From Fusobacterium sp. JB019 (GTDB lineage Bacteria > Fusobacteriota > Fusobacteriia > Fusobacteriales > Fusobacteriaceae), in contig JAUTCN010000010.1 of assembly GCA_030673965.1 (NCBI GenBank), forward strand, positions 1 through 64,000: a DNA stretch of 64,000 nt, given 5' to 3'. This document shows, in pieces, positions 1 through 7,722 of the stretch; the stretch's first letter is position 1; each line of letters opens with the position of its first letter. Position numbers and translations under genes: made by a program. Below the pieces are notes generated by a model, which was not told where the DNA came from, did no database searches, and worked only from the letters and a program-made list of their open reading frames with translations.

Positions 1-1
1 G

Positions 2-145
2 TTAGGTTTTGATGATACAGGAGTAGCTTTAATGCTAACAGTTTTTGCTCTTCAAGATAGTTTTGGTACTGCCTGTAATGTAACAGGAGATGGAGCTTTA
101 ACAATGATATTAAATGGGTTATATGCACATACAATTAAAGAATAA
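2..145 (+). CDS. Dicarboxylate/amino acid:cation symporter, C-terminal fragment
   Basis: Last 47 residues of a protein whose start lies left of the window. The open frame carries a Gly-Phe-Asp-Asp-Thr-Gly stretch and then DSFGTACNVTGDGAL, which matches the conserved DxxxTAxNVTGD segment near the end of SLC1/DAACS-family sodium- or proton-coupled symporters for C4-dicarboxylates, glutamate or aspartate. In this family that segment helps bind substrate and cation in the last membrane helices. The frame stops at TAA and is followed directly by a terminator hairpin. Substrate cannot be told from the fragment. Confidence 0.75.
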   Translation, partial: LGFDDTGVALMLTVFALQDSFGTACNVTGDGALTMILNGLYAHTIKE

Positions 146-146
146 A

Positions 147-177
147 CAAAAAGAGCTGTTATTTACAGCTCTTTTTA
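147..177. terminator. Bidirectional intrinsic terminator
   Basis: A hairpin with arms AAAAAGAGCTGT and ACAGCTCTTTTT around a TATTT loop lies between two convergent genes. A-rich and T-rich flanks let it end transcription from either side. Confidence 0.8.
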
Positions 178-179
178 AT

Positions 180-548
180 TTAATCATTGTATAAGCTAGT
201 TAATGCTTCATTTATTTCGTTCCAATCAAATTCGTTACAGTAGAAAGTCATATCATCTGCATATGCTTTATAGATATCTTCAGGAGTAGTGTTTTCTAGT
301 TCGAGAGCTTTTAATTCGTCTGAAGTTAAACTGTTTAAATCTTCCATTCCTTCATCGGCATCTATTTTAAATAATAGAAGACCTGTAGCTTTTTCACTGT
401 GTATGAATTCTAAATTTCCATTTTCTAAATTTAATTGAGCTATTGTTGGTGTTCCGTAAGAATCATGTGCAGCAGTGTCCTTTATAATATCATAATAAGA
501 TAAAGATTTTACGATGTTTATTATCTTTTCTTTGTTTAAAAATGTCAT
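180..548 (-). CDS. Uncharacterised small acidic cytoplasmic protein
   Basis: A 122-residue protein that I do not recognise. It has no signal peptide or membrane segment, is acidic (many Asp/Glu), and ends in a run resembling amphipathic helices (EFDWNEINEALTSLYND). The gene stands alone, transcribed toward the symporter terminator. A good ribosome site (AAAGGAG) precedes the ATG and a promoter is visible upstream, so it is very likely expressed. Coding character is strong because the frame is long and no better frame competes. No function is proposed. Confidence 0.7.
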   Translation of the reverse strand: MTFLNKEKIINIVKSLSYYDIIKDTAAHDSYGTPTIAQLNLENGNLEFIHSEKATGLLLFKIDADEGMEDLNSLTSDELKALELENTTPEDIYKAYADDMTFYCNEFDWNEINEALTSLYND

Positions 549-587
549 AAATAAAACTCCTTTTAAATTGATATAAACTATAATTAG

Positions 588-616
588 ACTTTAATATAAA
601 AACAAATAAAAGTCAA
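588..616 (-). promoter_or_regulatory. Promoter for the 180-548 gene
   Basis: On the minus strand, TTGACT (611-616) and TAAAGT (588-593) are separated by 17 bases, about 40 bases before the start codon. Confidence 0.6.
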
Positions 617-730
617 TATGATTTTAAAAAGTACAGCATGCAAAAAACAAGGAATTTGTCAATAATAAAATATCCTGAAATATATTTTGAGTATTTATTA
701 ATCTAAATTTGATTTTTTTTTAATATTTTA

Positions 731-759
731 TTGCATTTTTCTCTAAATTGTCGTAGAAT
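731..759 (+). promoter_or_regulatory. Promoter for the PDRP-ppdK pair
   Basis: TTGCAT (731-736) and TAGAAT (754-759) are separated by 17 bases, about 35 bases before the chosen start codon at 795. The rest of 549-730 is AT-rich and shows nothing else clear. Confidence 0.6.
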
Positions 760-794
760 AAGTCTAGATAAAGAAAACTTGAGGGATGGTGAAA

Positions 795-1619
795 ATGGAA
801 AAGCTTAATATTCATATATTTTCAGATTCTTTTGGAGAATCTGGTGAACAAGTTGTAAGATGTGCTTTGAGTCAATTTGAACTAGAAAGTTCTAATTATA
901 ATTTAATAAAGCATAGACATGTTTCCGATTTAAAAGCTTTAAATAGAGAATTTGGGAAAATAAAAGAGTATTCTAATGTCTTTATGCTATTCACGTTGGT
1001 TAATTTAGAGGTTGTAGAAAAAGCTAAAGAATTTTGTGATTCTAAAGGAATTCAATATTCAGATTTATTAAATCCTCTTTTAAATTCTCTTAAAATACAA
1101 ATAGGAAAAGATCCTAAAAGAGAGTCTGGTAAGTTTAGAGTTTTAGATGAAGAATATTTTAATCGTGTGGATGCTATTGAGTTTGCTGTTAAGTTTGATG
1201 ATGGTAAAGATAGTAGAATGCTTCATGATGCAGATTTGATACTTATTGGAATATCAAGAACTTCAAAAACTCCTTTAAGTATTTATTTAGCGAATAAAGT
1301 TCATATAAAAGTTCTTAATATACCTTTGGTTCCAGAAGTGGAACCTCCAAAAGAATTATATGAAATTTCAAAAAAAAGGATAATAGGATTAACTAATTCT
1401 GTTGAAATGTTAAATAAAATAAGAAAAGAAAGAATAAAATGTATTGGAGTAAAAAATGGTTCTACTTATTCTTCTCTAGGTAGAATAATAGAAGAATTAG
1501 AATATGCTGAAAAGATTATGAAAAAGATAGGGTGTCCTATAATTGATGTTTCAGAAAAAGCTATAGAAGAGACAGCTCAAGTTATAGTTGAAATAATGAA
1601 GGAACAAGGTGTGCTTTAA
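795..1619 (+). CDS. Pyruvate, phosphate dikinase regulatory protein (PDRP, DUF299)
   Basis: Bifunctional serine/threonine kinase and phosphorylase that switches pyruvate phosphate dikinase (or PEP synthase) off and on by modifying a Thr next to its catalytic His. The 274-residue protein begins MEKLNIHIFSDSFGESGEQV, typical of the family, and carries the nucleotide-binding loop GISRTSKTPLS around residues 155-165. I chose the ATG at 795 rather than the one at 786 because GAGGG at 781-785 sits 9 bases before 795 but abuts 786. The target, ppdK, starts 38 bases after the stop, so the two are cotranscribed from the promoter at 731-759. PDRP beside a PPDK supports PPDK as the target. Confidence 0.92.
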   Translation: MEKLNIHIFSDSFGESGEQVVRCALSQFELESSNYNLIKHRHVSDLKALNREFGKIKEYSNVFMLFTLVNLEVVEKAKEFCDSKGIQYSDLLNPLLNSLKIQIGKDPKRESGKFRVLDEEYFNRVDAIEFAVKFDDGKDSRMLHDADLILIGISRTSKTPLSIYLANKVHIKVLNIPLVPEVEPPKELYEISKKRIIGLTNSVEMLNKIRKERIKCIGVKNGSTYSSLGRIIEELEYAEKIMKKIGCPIIDVSEKAIEETAQVIVEIMKEQGVL

Positions 1620-1657
1620 AATTTAATTTTATAATAAGCTTTAGGAGGCTAATACAA

Positions 1658-4261
1658 ATGAAAAAATTTATTTATTTTTTTAACGAAGGAAACAAGACAA
1701 TGAGGGATTTGTTAGGTGGTAAAGGAGCTAATTTAGCAGAAATGACTAATATAGGTCTTCCAGTACCTGGAGGATTTACAATTTCAACAGATGCATGTTC
1801 TGAATTTTATAATCAAGATCAAAAAATTTGGACGGAGTTAAAAGAAGAAATATTGTTAAATATAAAAAAATTAGAAAATGAAACAGGAAAAACATTTGGT
1901 TATGGAGAAAATCCTTTATTAGTTTCAGTTCGTTCTGGAGCAGCAGTATCAATGCCAGGAATGATGGATACAGTTTTAAATTTAGGACTTAATGATAAAA
2001 CAGTTGAAGCGCTTAGCGAAATGATAAATAATGAAAGAGCAGCTTGGGATTCTTATAGAAGATTTATTCAAATGTTTGGAGATGTTGTAAAAGAGGTTCC
2101 TAAATATAAGTTTGATATTATTATGGATAAAGTAAAAGAAGAAAAAAATATTATTACGGATTTGGAATTGACAACAGAAGATTTGAAAGACGTTGTAAAA
2201 AGATATAAAGATTTATATATTAGAGAAATAGGTGAAGAATTTCCTACAGAACCACTAGAACAATTATTAGATGCCGTTAGAGCAGTATTTAGTTCATGGA
2301 ATAATTCAAGAGCAATAATTTATAGAGAGTTAAATGAAATAAAAGGAATAAAAGGGACTGCTGTAAATGTTCAAGCAATGGTATTTGGTAATATGGGAGA
2401 TACTTCAGGAACAGGAGTCGCATTTACAAGAAATCCAGCTACGGGAACAAAAGAAATATTTGGAGAATACTTGATGAATGCTCAAGGAGAAGATGTAGTT
2501 GCAGGAATAAGAACTCCTCAAAAAATAGAAACATTGAAAGAAATAATGCCTGAAATATATGAGGAATTTTTAAATATTTGTAAAATATTAGAAAAGCACT
2601 ATAAAGATATGCAAGATATGGAATTTACAATAGAAAGAGGAAAATTTTATATGTTGCAAACTAGAAATGGTAAAAGAACTTCAAAAGCGAGTATAAATAT
2701 TGCAGTTGATATGGTTGAAGAAGGGTTGATAACTAAAGAAGAGGCTATTTTAAGAATTGATCCTAAGAATGTTGAACAATTATTACATAAAAATTTTTCT
2801 GAAGAAGGATTGAGAAATGCTAAATTAGTAGCTGAAGGTCTTGCTGCTTCTCCAGGAGCTGCATCAGGAAAAGTATGTTTTGATTGTGAATGTTTAAAAA
2901 AAGTTAAAAAGGGTATATTAGTAAGAATAGAAACCTCTCCAGAAGATATAGAAGGGATGAATATCGCAGAAGGAATTTTGACAATTCGTGGAGGGATGAC
3001 ATCTCATGCTGCTGTTGTTGCTAGAGGAATGGGGAAATGTTGCGTAAGTGGTTGTAGTGAAATTACTATAAATGAAGAAAAAAAAGAATTAGAGACAAGA
3101 GGATTAGTTATAAAAGAAGGAGATATTATTTCTATTGATGGTTCATCAGGAAAAGTTTATTTAGGAGATATTGAAAAAACAGATATAGAATTATCAGGTG
3201 CTTTTGAAAAATTTATTTCTTGGGTTGATGAAATAAGAAGACTACAAATTAGAATGAATGCAGATACTCCTAAAGATTGTGCTACAGGAATAAAATTTGG
3301 AGCAGAGGGAATAGGACTTTGTAGGACAGAACATATGTTTTTTGCTGAAGAAAAAATATGGTCAGTTAGAGAAATGATAGTTTCAAATACTTCTAAGGAA
3401 AGAAAGGTAGCTATTGATAAAATTTATCCTTTCCAAAAGAAAGATTTCTTTGAAATTTTTGAAATTATGGAAGGAAAACCAGTTACAGTTAGATTAATAG
3501 ATCCTCCTTTACATGAATTTTTACCAAAAACAGAAGAAGAAATGAAAAAATTATCAAAATTGATGAATATAGAATTAGAAGAAATAAAAGAAAGATTAGA
3601 ATCTCTTCATGAAGTAAACCCTATGTTAGGACATAGAGGATGTAGATTAGGAATAACTTATCCAGAATTGTATGAAATGCAGGCAAAAGCCATTATAGAT
3701 TCAGCTTTAGAAGTTAAATCAAATGGAATAGAAGTAAATCCTGAGATAATGATACCTTTAGTAGGTTCAGATAAAGAATTAGGATATTTAAGAGAAAGAA
3801 TAGAAAAGGTTATTGAGAATATTTTTAAAGAAAAGGGACAAAGATTAGATTATAAATTAGGAACCATGATAGAAGTTCCAAGAGCTTGTATTACAGCTGA
3901 TGAGATAGCTAAAAAAGCAGATTTCTTTAGTTTTGGAACTAATGATTTAACTCAGATAACTTTCGGTTTTTCAAGAGATGATGCGGGTAAATTTATTAAA
4001 GAGTATGTTGAAAAAGGAATATTTGAGAAAGATCCATTTGTAAGTCTTGATCAAGAAGGTGTCGGAGAATTAATGAAATTGGCTATAAAAAAAGCCAGAA
4101 CTATTAAAGAAAATATAAAACTTGGAATTTGTGGAGAACATGGTGGAGAGCCAAGTAGTGTAGAGTTTTGTAATAAAATAGGTCTTGATTATGTGTCTTG
4201 CTCTCCTTATAGAGTTTTAATTGCTAAAATAGCAGCAGCTCAAGGAGTTGTTAGAAAATAA
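1658..4261 (+). CDS. ppdK: Pyruvate, phosphate dikinase
   Basis: Reversibly converts pyruvate, ATP and phosphate to PEP, AMP and pyrophosphate in the cytoplasm; in anaerobes it can run in either glycolytic or gluconeogenic direction. The 867-residue length matches the family (about 870-880). Order: N-terminal ATP-grasp nucleotide domain with KGANLAEM near residue 24, central swivelling domain with GGMTSHAAVVARG where His450 is the phosphocarrier and Thr448 the expected PDRP target, and a C-terminal PEP/pyruvate TIM barrel ending with GICGEHGGEP, catalytic Cys825. Ribosome site TAGGAGG. It follows its regulator on one transcript and ends in a long terminator. Confidence 0.97.
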   Translation: MKKFIYFFNEGNKTMRDLLGGKGANLAEMTNIGLPVPGGFTISTDACSEFYNQDQKIWTELKEEILLNIKKLENETGKTFGYGENPLLVSVRSGAAVSMPGMMDTVLNLGLNDKTVEALSEMINNERAAWDSYRRFIQMFGDVVKEVPKYKFDIIMDKVKEEKNIITDLELTTEDLKDVVKRYKDLYIREIGEEFPTEPLEQLLDAVRAVFSSWNNSRAIIYRELNEIKGIKGTAVNVQAMVFGNMGDTSGTGVAFTRNPATGTKEIFGEYLMNAQGEDVVAGIRTPQKIETLKEIMPEIYEEFLNICKILEKHYKDMQDMEFTIERGKFYMLQTRNGKRTSKASINIAVDMVEEGLITKEEAILRIDPKNVEQLLHKNFSEEGLRNAKLVAEGLAASPGAASGKVCFDCECLKKVKKGILVRIETSPEDIEGMNIAEGILTIRGGMTSHAAVVARGMGKCCVSGCSEITINEEKKELETRGLVIKEGDIISIDGSSGKVYLGDIEKTDIELSGAFEKFISWVDEIRRLQIRMNADTPKDCATGIKFGAEGIGLCRTEHMFFAEEKIWSVREMIVSNTSKERKVAIDKIYPFQKKDFFEIFEIMEGKPVTVRLIDPPLHEFLPKTEEEMKKLSKLMNIELEEIKERLESLHEVNPMLGHRGCRLGITYPELYEMQAKAIIDSALEVKSNGIEVNPEIMIPLVGSDKELGYLRERIEKVIENIFKEKGQRLDYKLGTMIEVPRACITADEIAKKADFFSFGTNDLTQITFGFSRDDAGKFIKEYVEKGIFEKDPFVSLDQEGVGELMKLAIKKARTIKENIKLGICGEHGGEPSSVEFCNKIGLDYVSCSPYRVLIAKIAAAQGVVRK

Positions 4262-4282
4262 AAAGGTTAGGTATATTGAATT

Positions 4283-4334
4283 AAAATAAATAAAGAATAG
4301 CGAGGAGGTGTCCTCGCTATTCTTTATTTATTTT
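4283..4334. terminator. Bidirectional terminator between ppdK and the DUF4402 cluster
   Basis: Perfect 24-bp inverted repeat (4283-4306 and 4311-4334) with a GGTG loop. The GC-rich top (AGCGAGGA) sits on A/T tracts, so it can stop both the rightward ppdK transcript and the leftward operon. It overlaps the last bases of the minus-strand gene at 4333. Confidence 0.88.
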
Positions 4335-4776
4335 AATCATATTTTATTTTAAATGTAGCACTACCTTTATAAATTCCTTGGTTGTTATTTTCACTAGTAA
4401 TACTTCCTCTAACTATAATATCTCTAGAACCATTAGCGTTTATAAATTTAGCCATTTCTTCTGGAGAATTTAATTTAACTACCATTTTTTTATTTGTTTC
4501 TGTTTTTATTTCCGCTTCAGCAGGAAAAATAAATTGAATAGGAGCATTATATTTATCTGTTATAGTTATAATTTGGTCTTTTTCTACGGTCATATTAGAT
4601 AAAAGTTGTTTAAATTCAAGAGGTTTAGTTTGCTTTATATTGAAAATAGGAACAATTTTAGCATGAACTTCTACTTGGGAAGTTATAACAGGTTTTGTGT
4701 TAATTATTTCAATAGTATTTCTTGCTAATAGGTTAGTAGAAATTGTTAATAAAATAAAAATATAAAATTTTTTCAT
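4333..4776 (-). CDS. Secreted DUF4402-like protein (paralogue 1)
   Basis: A 147-residue exported protein: a short signal peptide (MKKFYIFILLTISTNLLA) is followed by a single beta-rich domain. Like its three neighbours it has an early segment of the type vxAkhvPiFnIkqtkPLeF and ends in a beta strand GSATFKIKYD, the pattern of DUF4402/fimbrillin-like domains, though it is the most divergent of the four. It starts 18 bases after the stop of the 4795-5220 gene and shares its promoter. Probable surface or periplasmic structural protein; no chaperone or usher gene is nearby. Confidence 0.65.
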   Translation of the reverse strand: MKKFYIFILLTISTNLLARNTIEIINTKPVITSQVEVHAKIVPIFNIKQTKPLEFKQLLSNMTVEKDQIITITDKYNAPIQFIFPAEAEIKTETNKKMVVKLNSPEEMAKFINANGSRDIIVRGSITSENNNQGIYKGSATFKIKYD

Positions 4777-4794
4777 AGTCCTCCCTTTAAAATA

Positions 4795-5220
4795 TTAATC
4801 ATATTTAACAGAAATATCAAAAGTTCCAGCATAATCTCCAATAACTGTAGTATCTGCAGCATGAAGGACACCTTTTATATTTATTTTAGCTTGACCATTT
4901 TCATCTAAAATTATTTTTTCAGTTTTTTCTGAAGAAAGGTTTAAAATCATAGTTTTTTCTCCATCTCTCATTGGAACTGTTTTAGGAATTTTAACAGTAA
5001 CAGTATTTTGAGATCCAACGGAGCCATTAATATTTACATTTGTAAAAGCAACAGCATCTGATGCAAGAGGAATATCATTAAATTCCATTCCATTATTAAC
5101 AATTGTTAAATTAGCAATAATATTTGCATTAATGTTTAAAGTATTAATAACGGAAGTTTTAGTATCTATATTTTTTGCAAAAATCAAGCTAGAAAATATA
5201 AAAAACATTATTTTTTTCAT
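4795..5220 (-). CDS. Secreted DUF4402-like protein (paralogue 2)
   Basis: A 141-residue exported protein with signal peptide MKKIMFFIFSSLIFA, then the shared pattern INANIIANLTIVNNGMEFND, a middle with a VTVKIP strand, and a closing GDYAGTFDISVKYD. The last motif (G-x-Y-x-G-T-F/V-x-h-S-V-x-Y) is typical of DUF4402, a beta-sandwich domain of bacterial surface proteins related in style to spore-coat-U and pilin domains. First gene of a two-gene leftward unit with the 4333-4776 gene; its own promoter lies at 5263-5291. Function is inferred only from fold-type resemblance. Confidence 0.68.
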   Translation of the reverse strand: MKKIMFFIFSSLIFAKNIDTKTSVINTLNINANIIANLTIVNNGMEFNDIPLASDAVAFTNVNINGSVGSQNTVTVKIPKTVPMRDGEKTMILNLSSEKTEKIILDENGQAKINIKGVLHAADTTVIGDYAGTFDISVKYD

Positions 5221-5262
5221 ATTAAAATTCCTCCTTAAGTAATATAAATATATAATAACATA

Positions 5263-5291
5263 ATTATATATTTATATAGAGAGTTTGTCAA
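5263..5291 (-). promoter_or_regulatory. Promoter for the 5220-4333 gene pair
   Basis: On the minus strand TTGACA (5286-5291) and TATAAT (5263-5268) are separated by exactly 17 bases, a full consensus housekeeping promoter. Confidence 0.8.
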
Positions 5292-5299
5292 TATTAATG

Positions 5300-5338
5300 A
5301 AAATAAAAAGGGTACAAAATATGTACCCTTTTTATTTT
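5300..5338. terminator. Terminator after the 5350-5802 gene
   Basis: A perfect 17-bp stem (arms AAAATAAAAAGGGTACA and its complement, 5300-5316 and 5322-5338) with a five-base loop. It lies just past the leftward gene ending at 5350 and overlaps the upstream edge of the next promoter's region. Confidence 0.85.
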
Positions 5339-5349
5339 CGTTAATATGA

Positions 5350-5802
5350 TTAATTATATTTAACAGAAATAGTCACAGAACCAGTATGTTCCCCAGCTTT
5401 AGTAGTTTCTCCTTCAGCTATATTTCCAGAAATAGTTTGAGTCAAATTACCATCTGCATCTAAAGTTTGAGCCACATCATTATGTTCAGACGTTAAAGTA
5501 ACAGTAGCAGTAGAACCACTAACTCCAACTCTTTCAATGGTAGTAGAGTCAGGAACAGTAACTATAACATTATTTCCTGGAGCTCCTTCAACAAGCATAC
5601 TACCATCAGTTGTAGAATCAGCTTGTTTACCTATGATAATATCTCCAAATTCCATAGATTGTGATTCTTTAATTGACAAAGGAGCAAGAACGTTAGCATT
5701 TATTTTCAAATCTCCTTTTACCTCAGTACCTACTTCAACTTCATTTGCTGCTAGAGTAAGAGCTGACAAGCTTAAAAATATTAATAACAAAGTCTTTTTC
5801 AT
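5350..5802 (-). CDS. Secreted DUF4402-like protein (paralogue 3)
   Basis: A 150-residue exported protein: signal peptide ending ALTLA-A, then INANVLAPLSIKESQSMEFG near residue 33, a Ser/Thr/Val-rich beta body and the C-terminal strand GEHTGSVTISVKYN. It is close to paralogue 4 along its whole length (shared LKINANVLAPLSI, MEFGDI, GNxVTV, RVGV, STATV and AQTLD blocks), so these two are a recent duplication. It is monocistronic: its own promoter at 5906-5934 and terminator at 5300-5338. Predicted surface or pilus-like subunit; this is inference from the domain pattern. Confidence 0.72.
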   Translation of the reverse strand: MKKTLLLIFLSLSALTLAANEVEVGTEVKGDLKINANVLAPLSIKESQSMEFGDIIIGKQADSTTDGSMLVEGAPGNNVIVTVPDSTTIERVGVSGSTATVTLTSEHNDVAQTLDADGNLTQTISGNIAEGETTKAGEHTGSVTISVKYN

Positions 5803-5905
5803 AATTAAACCTCCTGATTTTAAATAAATAGTGAGTAAAAACTATAAAAATATTGTTGTATAATTTTTTGTTTAAAGTAATTTTAACTTAATTCTTATAT
5901 ACTTA

Positions 5906-5934
5906 ATTTTAGTATATAAAAAGATATTTGTCAA
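5906..5934 (-). promoter_or_regulatory. Promoter for the 5350-5802 gene
   Basis: On the minus strand TTGACA (5929-5934) and TAAAAT (5906-5911) are 17 bases apart. The leader (about 100 bases) shows no riboswitch-like structure, unlike that of paralogue 4. Confidence 0.75.
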
Positions 5935-5962
5935 ATCTCAAGAAAAGGAAGTTGTTTTTTTT

Positions 5963-5997
5963 AAAAAAGAAAGAGGTGTATATTATACACCTCTTTC
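5963..5997 (-). terminator. Terminator after the 6033-6482 gene
   Basis: Hairpin with 13-bp arms (5969-5981 and 5985-5997, GAAAGAGGTGTAT and complement). Read leftward, the stem is followed by six T residues from the A run at 5963-5968. Confidence 0.85.
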
Positions 5998-6032
5998 AAG
6001 ATAATCTTTTACTAGTTTCTAAATTTAAAATT

Positions 6033-6482
6033 TTAGTTATACATAACAGAAACAGTAACAGTACCAGTATGGACACCAGTTTTAGTGGTTTGACCTTTAT
6101 CAATAACCCCATTGATAACTTCAGTTAAATGTCCCTCATCATCCAATGTTTGTGCGATACCATTTTTTAAAGAAGTTAAATTAACTGTAGCAGTGGAATT
6201 ATCAACACCAACTCTTGAAATAGTCGTTGTATCAGGAAAAGAAATAGTAACACTGTTTCCAGCAGCTCCTGTAACTGTCATTTTACCAGGTGTAGTAGAA
6301 GTAGCTTTTTCTCCTAAAACAATGTCTCCAAAATCCATAGCCTGTTCTTCTGCAATTGATAAAGGTGCGATAACATTAGCATTAATATTTAAATCTCCAC
6401 TAACATTTTCTCCTACTTTAACTTCTGCTGCCATCGACATAACTGATAATCCTAAAAATAGTCCTAATAATGTTTTTTTCAT
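6033..6482 (-). CDS. Secreted DUF4402-like protein under c-di-GMP riboswitch control (paralogue 4)
   Basis: A 149-residue exported protein: signal peptide MKKTLLGLFLGLSVMSMAA, then LNINANVIAPLSIAEEQAMDFGD, beta-rich body, and C-terminal strand GVHTGTVTVSVMYN. Very similar to paralogue 3. The ATG is preceded by TTAGGAGG. What sets it apart is a 200-base leader containing a c-di-GMP-I aptamer, so its synthesis should answer to the sessile/motile second messenger. That fits a role in surface attachment or matrix. Monocistronic: own promoter and terminator. Confidence 0.75.
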   Translation of the reverse strand: MKKTLLGLFLGLSVMSMAAEVKVGENVSGDLNINANVIAPLSIAEEQAMDFGDIVLGEKATSTTPGKMTVTGAAGNSVTISFPDTTTISRVGVDNSTATVNLTSLKNGIAQTLDDEGHLTEVINGVIDKGQTTKTGVHTGTVTVSVMYN

Positions 6483-6502
6483 TTTACAATCCTCCTAATT
6501 TT

Positions 6503-6534
6503 TTATAAAAAATTCTTAATAGTTAGTAAGAATT
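6503..6534 (-). terminator. Weak terminator-like hairpin in the riboswitch leader
   Basis: Read leftward, AATTCTTA (6527-6534) pairs with TAAGAATT (6511-6518) around an 8-base loop and runs into TTTTAT. It lies between the aptamer and the ribosome site of the 6033-6482 gene, the place of an expression platform. The stem is all A/T plus two G-C pairs, so strength is uncertain. Confidence 0.45.
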
Positions 6535-6595
6535 GCAACTGGCTATCGTATTACACCAGGAACATTATAGCCAATAATTTAGGTATAAACCTAAA

Positions 6596-6670
6596 GCAAC
6601 TGGCTGTCATATTACCTAAGTAACTTAGACCCTATAGCTTTGTGTCATCACTTTTCAATGATTTTACCGA
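6596..6670 (-). ncRNA. c-di-GMP-I (GEMM-I) riboswitch aptamer
   Basis: Read on the minus strand, the leader shows the GEMM-I order: 5' strand CGGTAA (6664-6669), hairpin ATCATT-GAAA-AGTGAT with the conserved GAAA tetraloop (6647-6662), then GACACAAAGC, TATAGGGTCTAAG, and closing GACAGCCAGTTGC. GGUAA can pair with UUGCU to close the outer helix. These are the hallmark positions of class I cyclic-di-GMP aptamers (consensus GACGCAAAGC, GGGUCUAA, CAGGUUGCC). The RNA sits between a perfect promoter and a DUF4402-like gene. Sign of regulation (on or off) cannot be read with certainty. Confidence 0.87.
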
Positions 6671-6685
6671 TTATCTTCTGTTCTC

Positions 6686-6714
6686 ATTATATAATGTAAT
6701 TTAATCTTTGTCAA
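6686..6714 (-). promoter_or_regulatory. Promoter of the c-di-GMP riboswitch transcript
   Basis: On the minus strand TTGACA (6709-6714) and TATAAT (6686-6691) are exactly 17 bases apart; transcription should begin some 15 bases before the aptamer. Confidence 0.85.
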
Positions 6715-6732
6715 TCAAAGAATAGTAAGGTT

Positions 6733-7638
6733 TTAGAAGCCATTTCTACTATATTTTAAATATTTTTCATTTCTTTTTCTGATATAGTCATTTGATAGAG
6801 CATAATTAATTTCTTCTAAAAGTTCTTCCTTATCTTCAGGAAGATTTCCTCTAAGATTTAAGTAGTTAGAAGCATGGTTTGATCTAAAAATAATTTTTTC
6901 ATTTTTAGGGATATTTATATTCTCAATAATCATCTTAATTTCTTCCATTATTTGATCTCCAGAAGCTTCTATAAATTCTCCTTTTTTACATCTAATATCG
7001 ATATCTGTTTCAGGGTGGACAACTAAACAAAGGATCCCTAAATATTCTGGAATGATTTTACTTATAACTTTTCCAGTATTAATAGCATGGTTAGTACTAT
7101 CCTGATTACCTAAAATTCCAGCAATTACAGTTACGGAAAGTTGGAATCCTAATTTTTTCATTTTTAAGGAAGCTTCTGTAATCTCTTCAGCAGTAGCTCC
7201 TTTTTTAATTTCTTTTAAAGTTTCATTATCTCCACTTTCAAGCCCTATATAAACGAGAGAAACGCCGAGTTCTCTAATTTGTTTTAATTCTTCTTCTGTT
7301 TTTAAAAGTATAGATCTAGGACTAGCATATAGAGAAATTCTTTTAACTTCTGGAAATTTTAAATTTATATATTTTAAAATTTTAACAAGACTTTCAGTTT
7401 TCATAATAAGAGCGTCTCCATCAGCTAAAAAGATTTTATCAATATAACTAATTTGTTTTCTAAAAAAATCAATTTCAGCTTTTATTTGATCAAAAGGTTT
7501 AATTATAAATTGTTTACCTTTGTACATGTTACAAAAAGTACATTTATTATGGGAACATCCTAAAGTAATTTGGATTATTAAACTATAAGCTTCACTAGGT
7601 GGTCTATAAAGTGGATAATTATACACGTCATCAATCAT
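6733..7638 (-). CDS. Radical SAM protein with CX4CX2C cluster motif
   Basis: A 301-residue radical SAM enzyme. Iron-sulfur ligands are in LGCSHNKCTFCNMYKG: Cys28, Cys33 and Cys36, giving CX4CX2C rather than the usual CX3CX2C. A Gly-rich SAM-contact stretch (GLESGDNETL) follows around residue 136. It lacks an N-terminal cobalamin-binding domain and any clear C-terminal accessory domain, so the reaction is unknown. ATG preceded by AAAGGAG. It stands alone, divergent from the thioesterase gene. Confidence 0.85.
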   Translation of the reverse strand: MIDDVYNYPLYRPPSEAYSLIIQITLGCSHNKCTFCNMYKGKQFIIKPFDQIKAEIDFFRKQISYIDKIFLADGDALIMKTESLVKILKYINLKFPEVKRISLYASPRSILLKTEEELKQIRELGVSLVYIGLESGDNETLKEIKKGATAEEITEASLKMKKLGFQLSVTVIAGILGNQDSTNHAINTGKVISKIIPEYLGILCLVVHPETDIDIRCKKGEFIEASGDQIMEEIKMIIENINIPKNEKIIFRSNHASNYLNLRGNLPEDKEELLEEINYALSNDYIRKRNEKYLKYSRNGF

Positions 7639-7722
7639 TTTAAATCTCCTTTTAAATTTATTTTATTTTAAAGATATCATAACATTTTTTTTTAAAAATT
7701 TAAAGAAAATAAAATAAAGTGT

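Noticed and set aside
5537-6498. Plus-strand frames opposite the DUF4402-like genes
   Set aside because: Shadows of the minus-strand genes; no ribosome site and no family-like residues.
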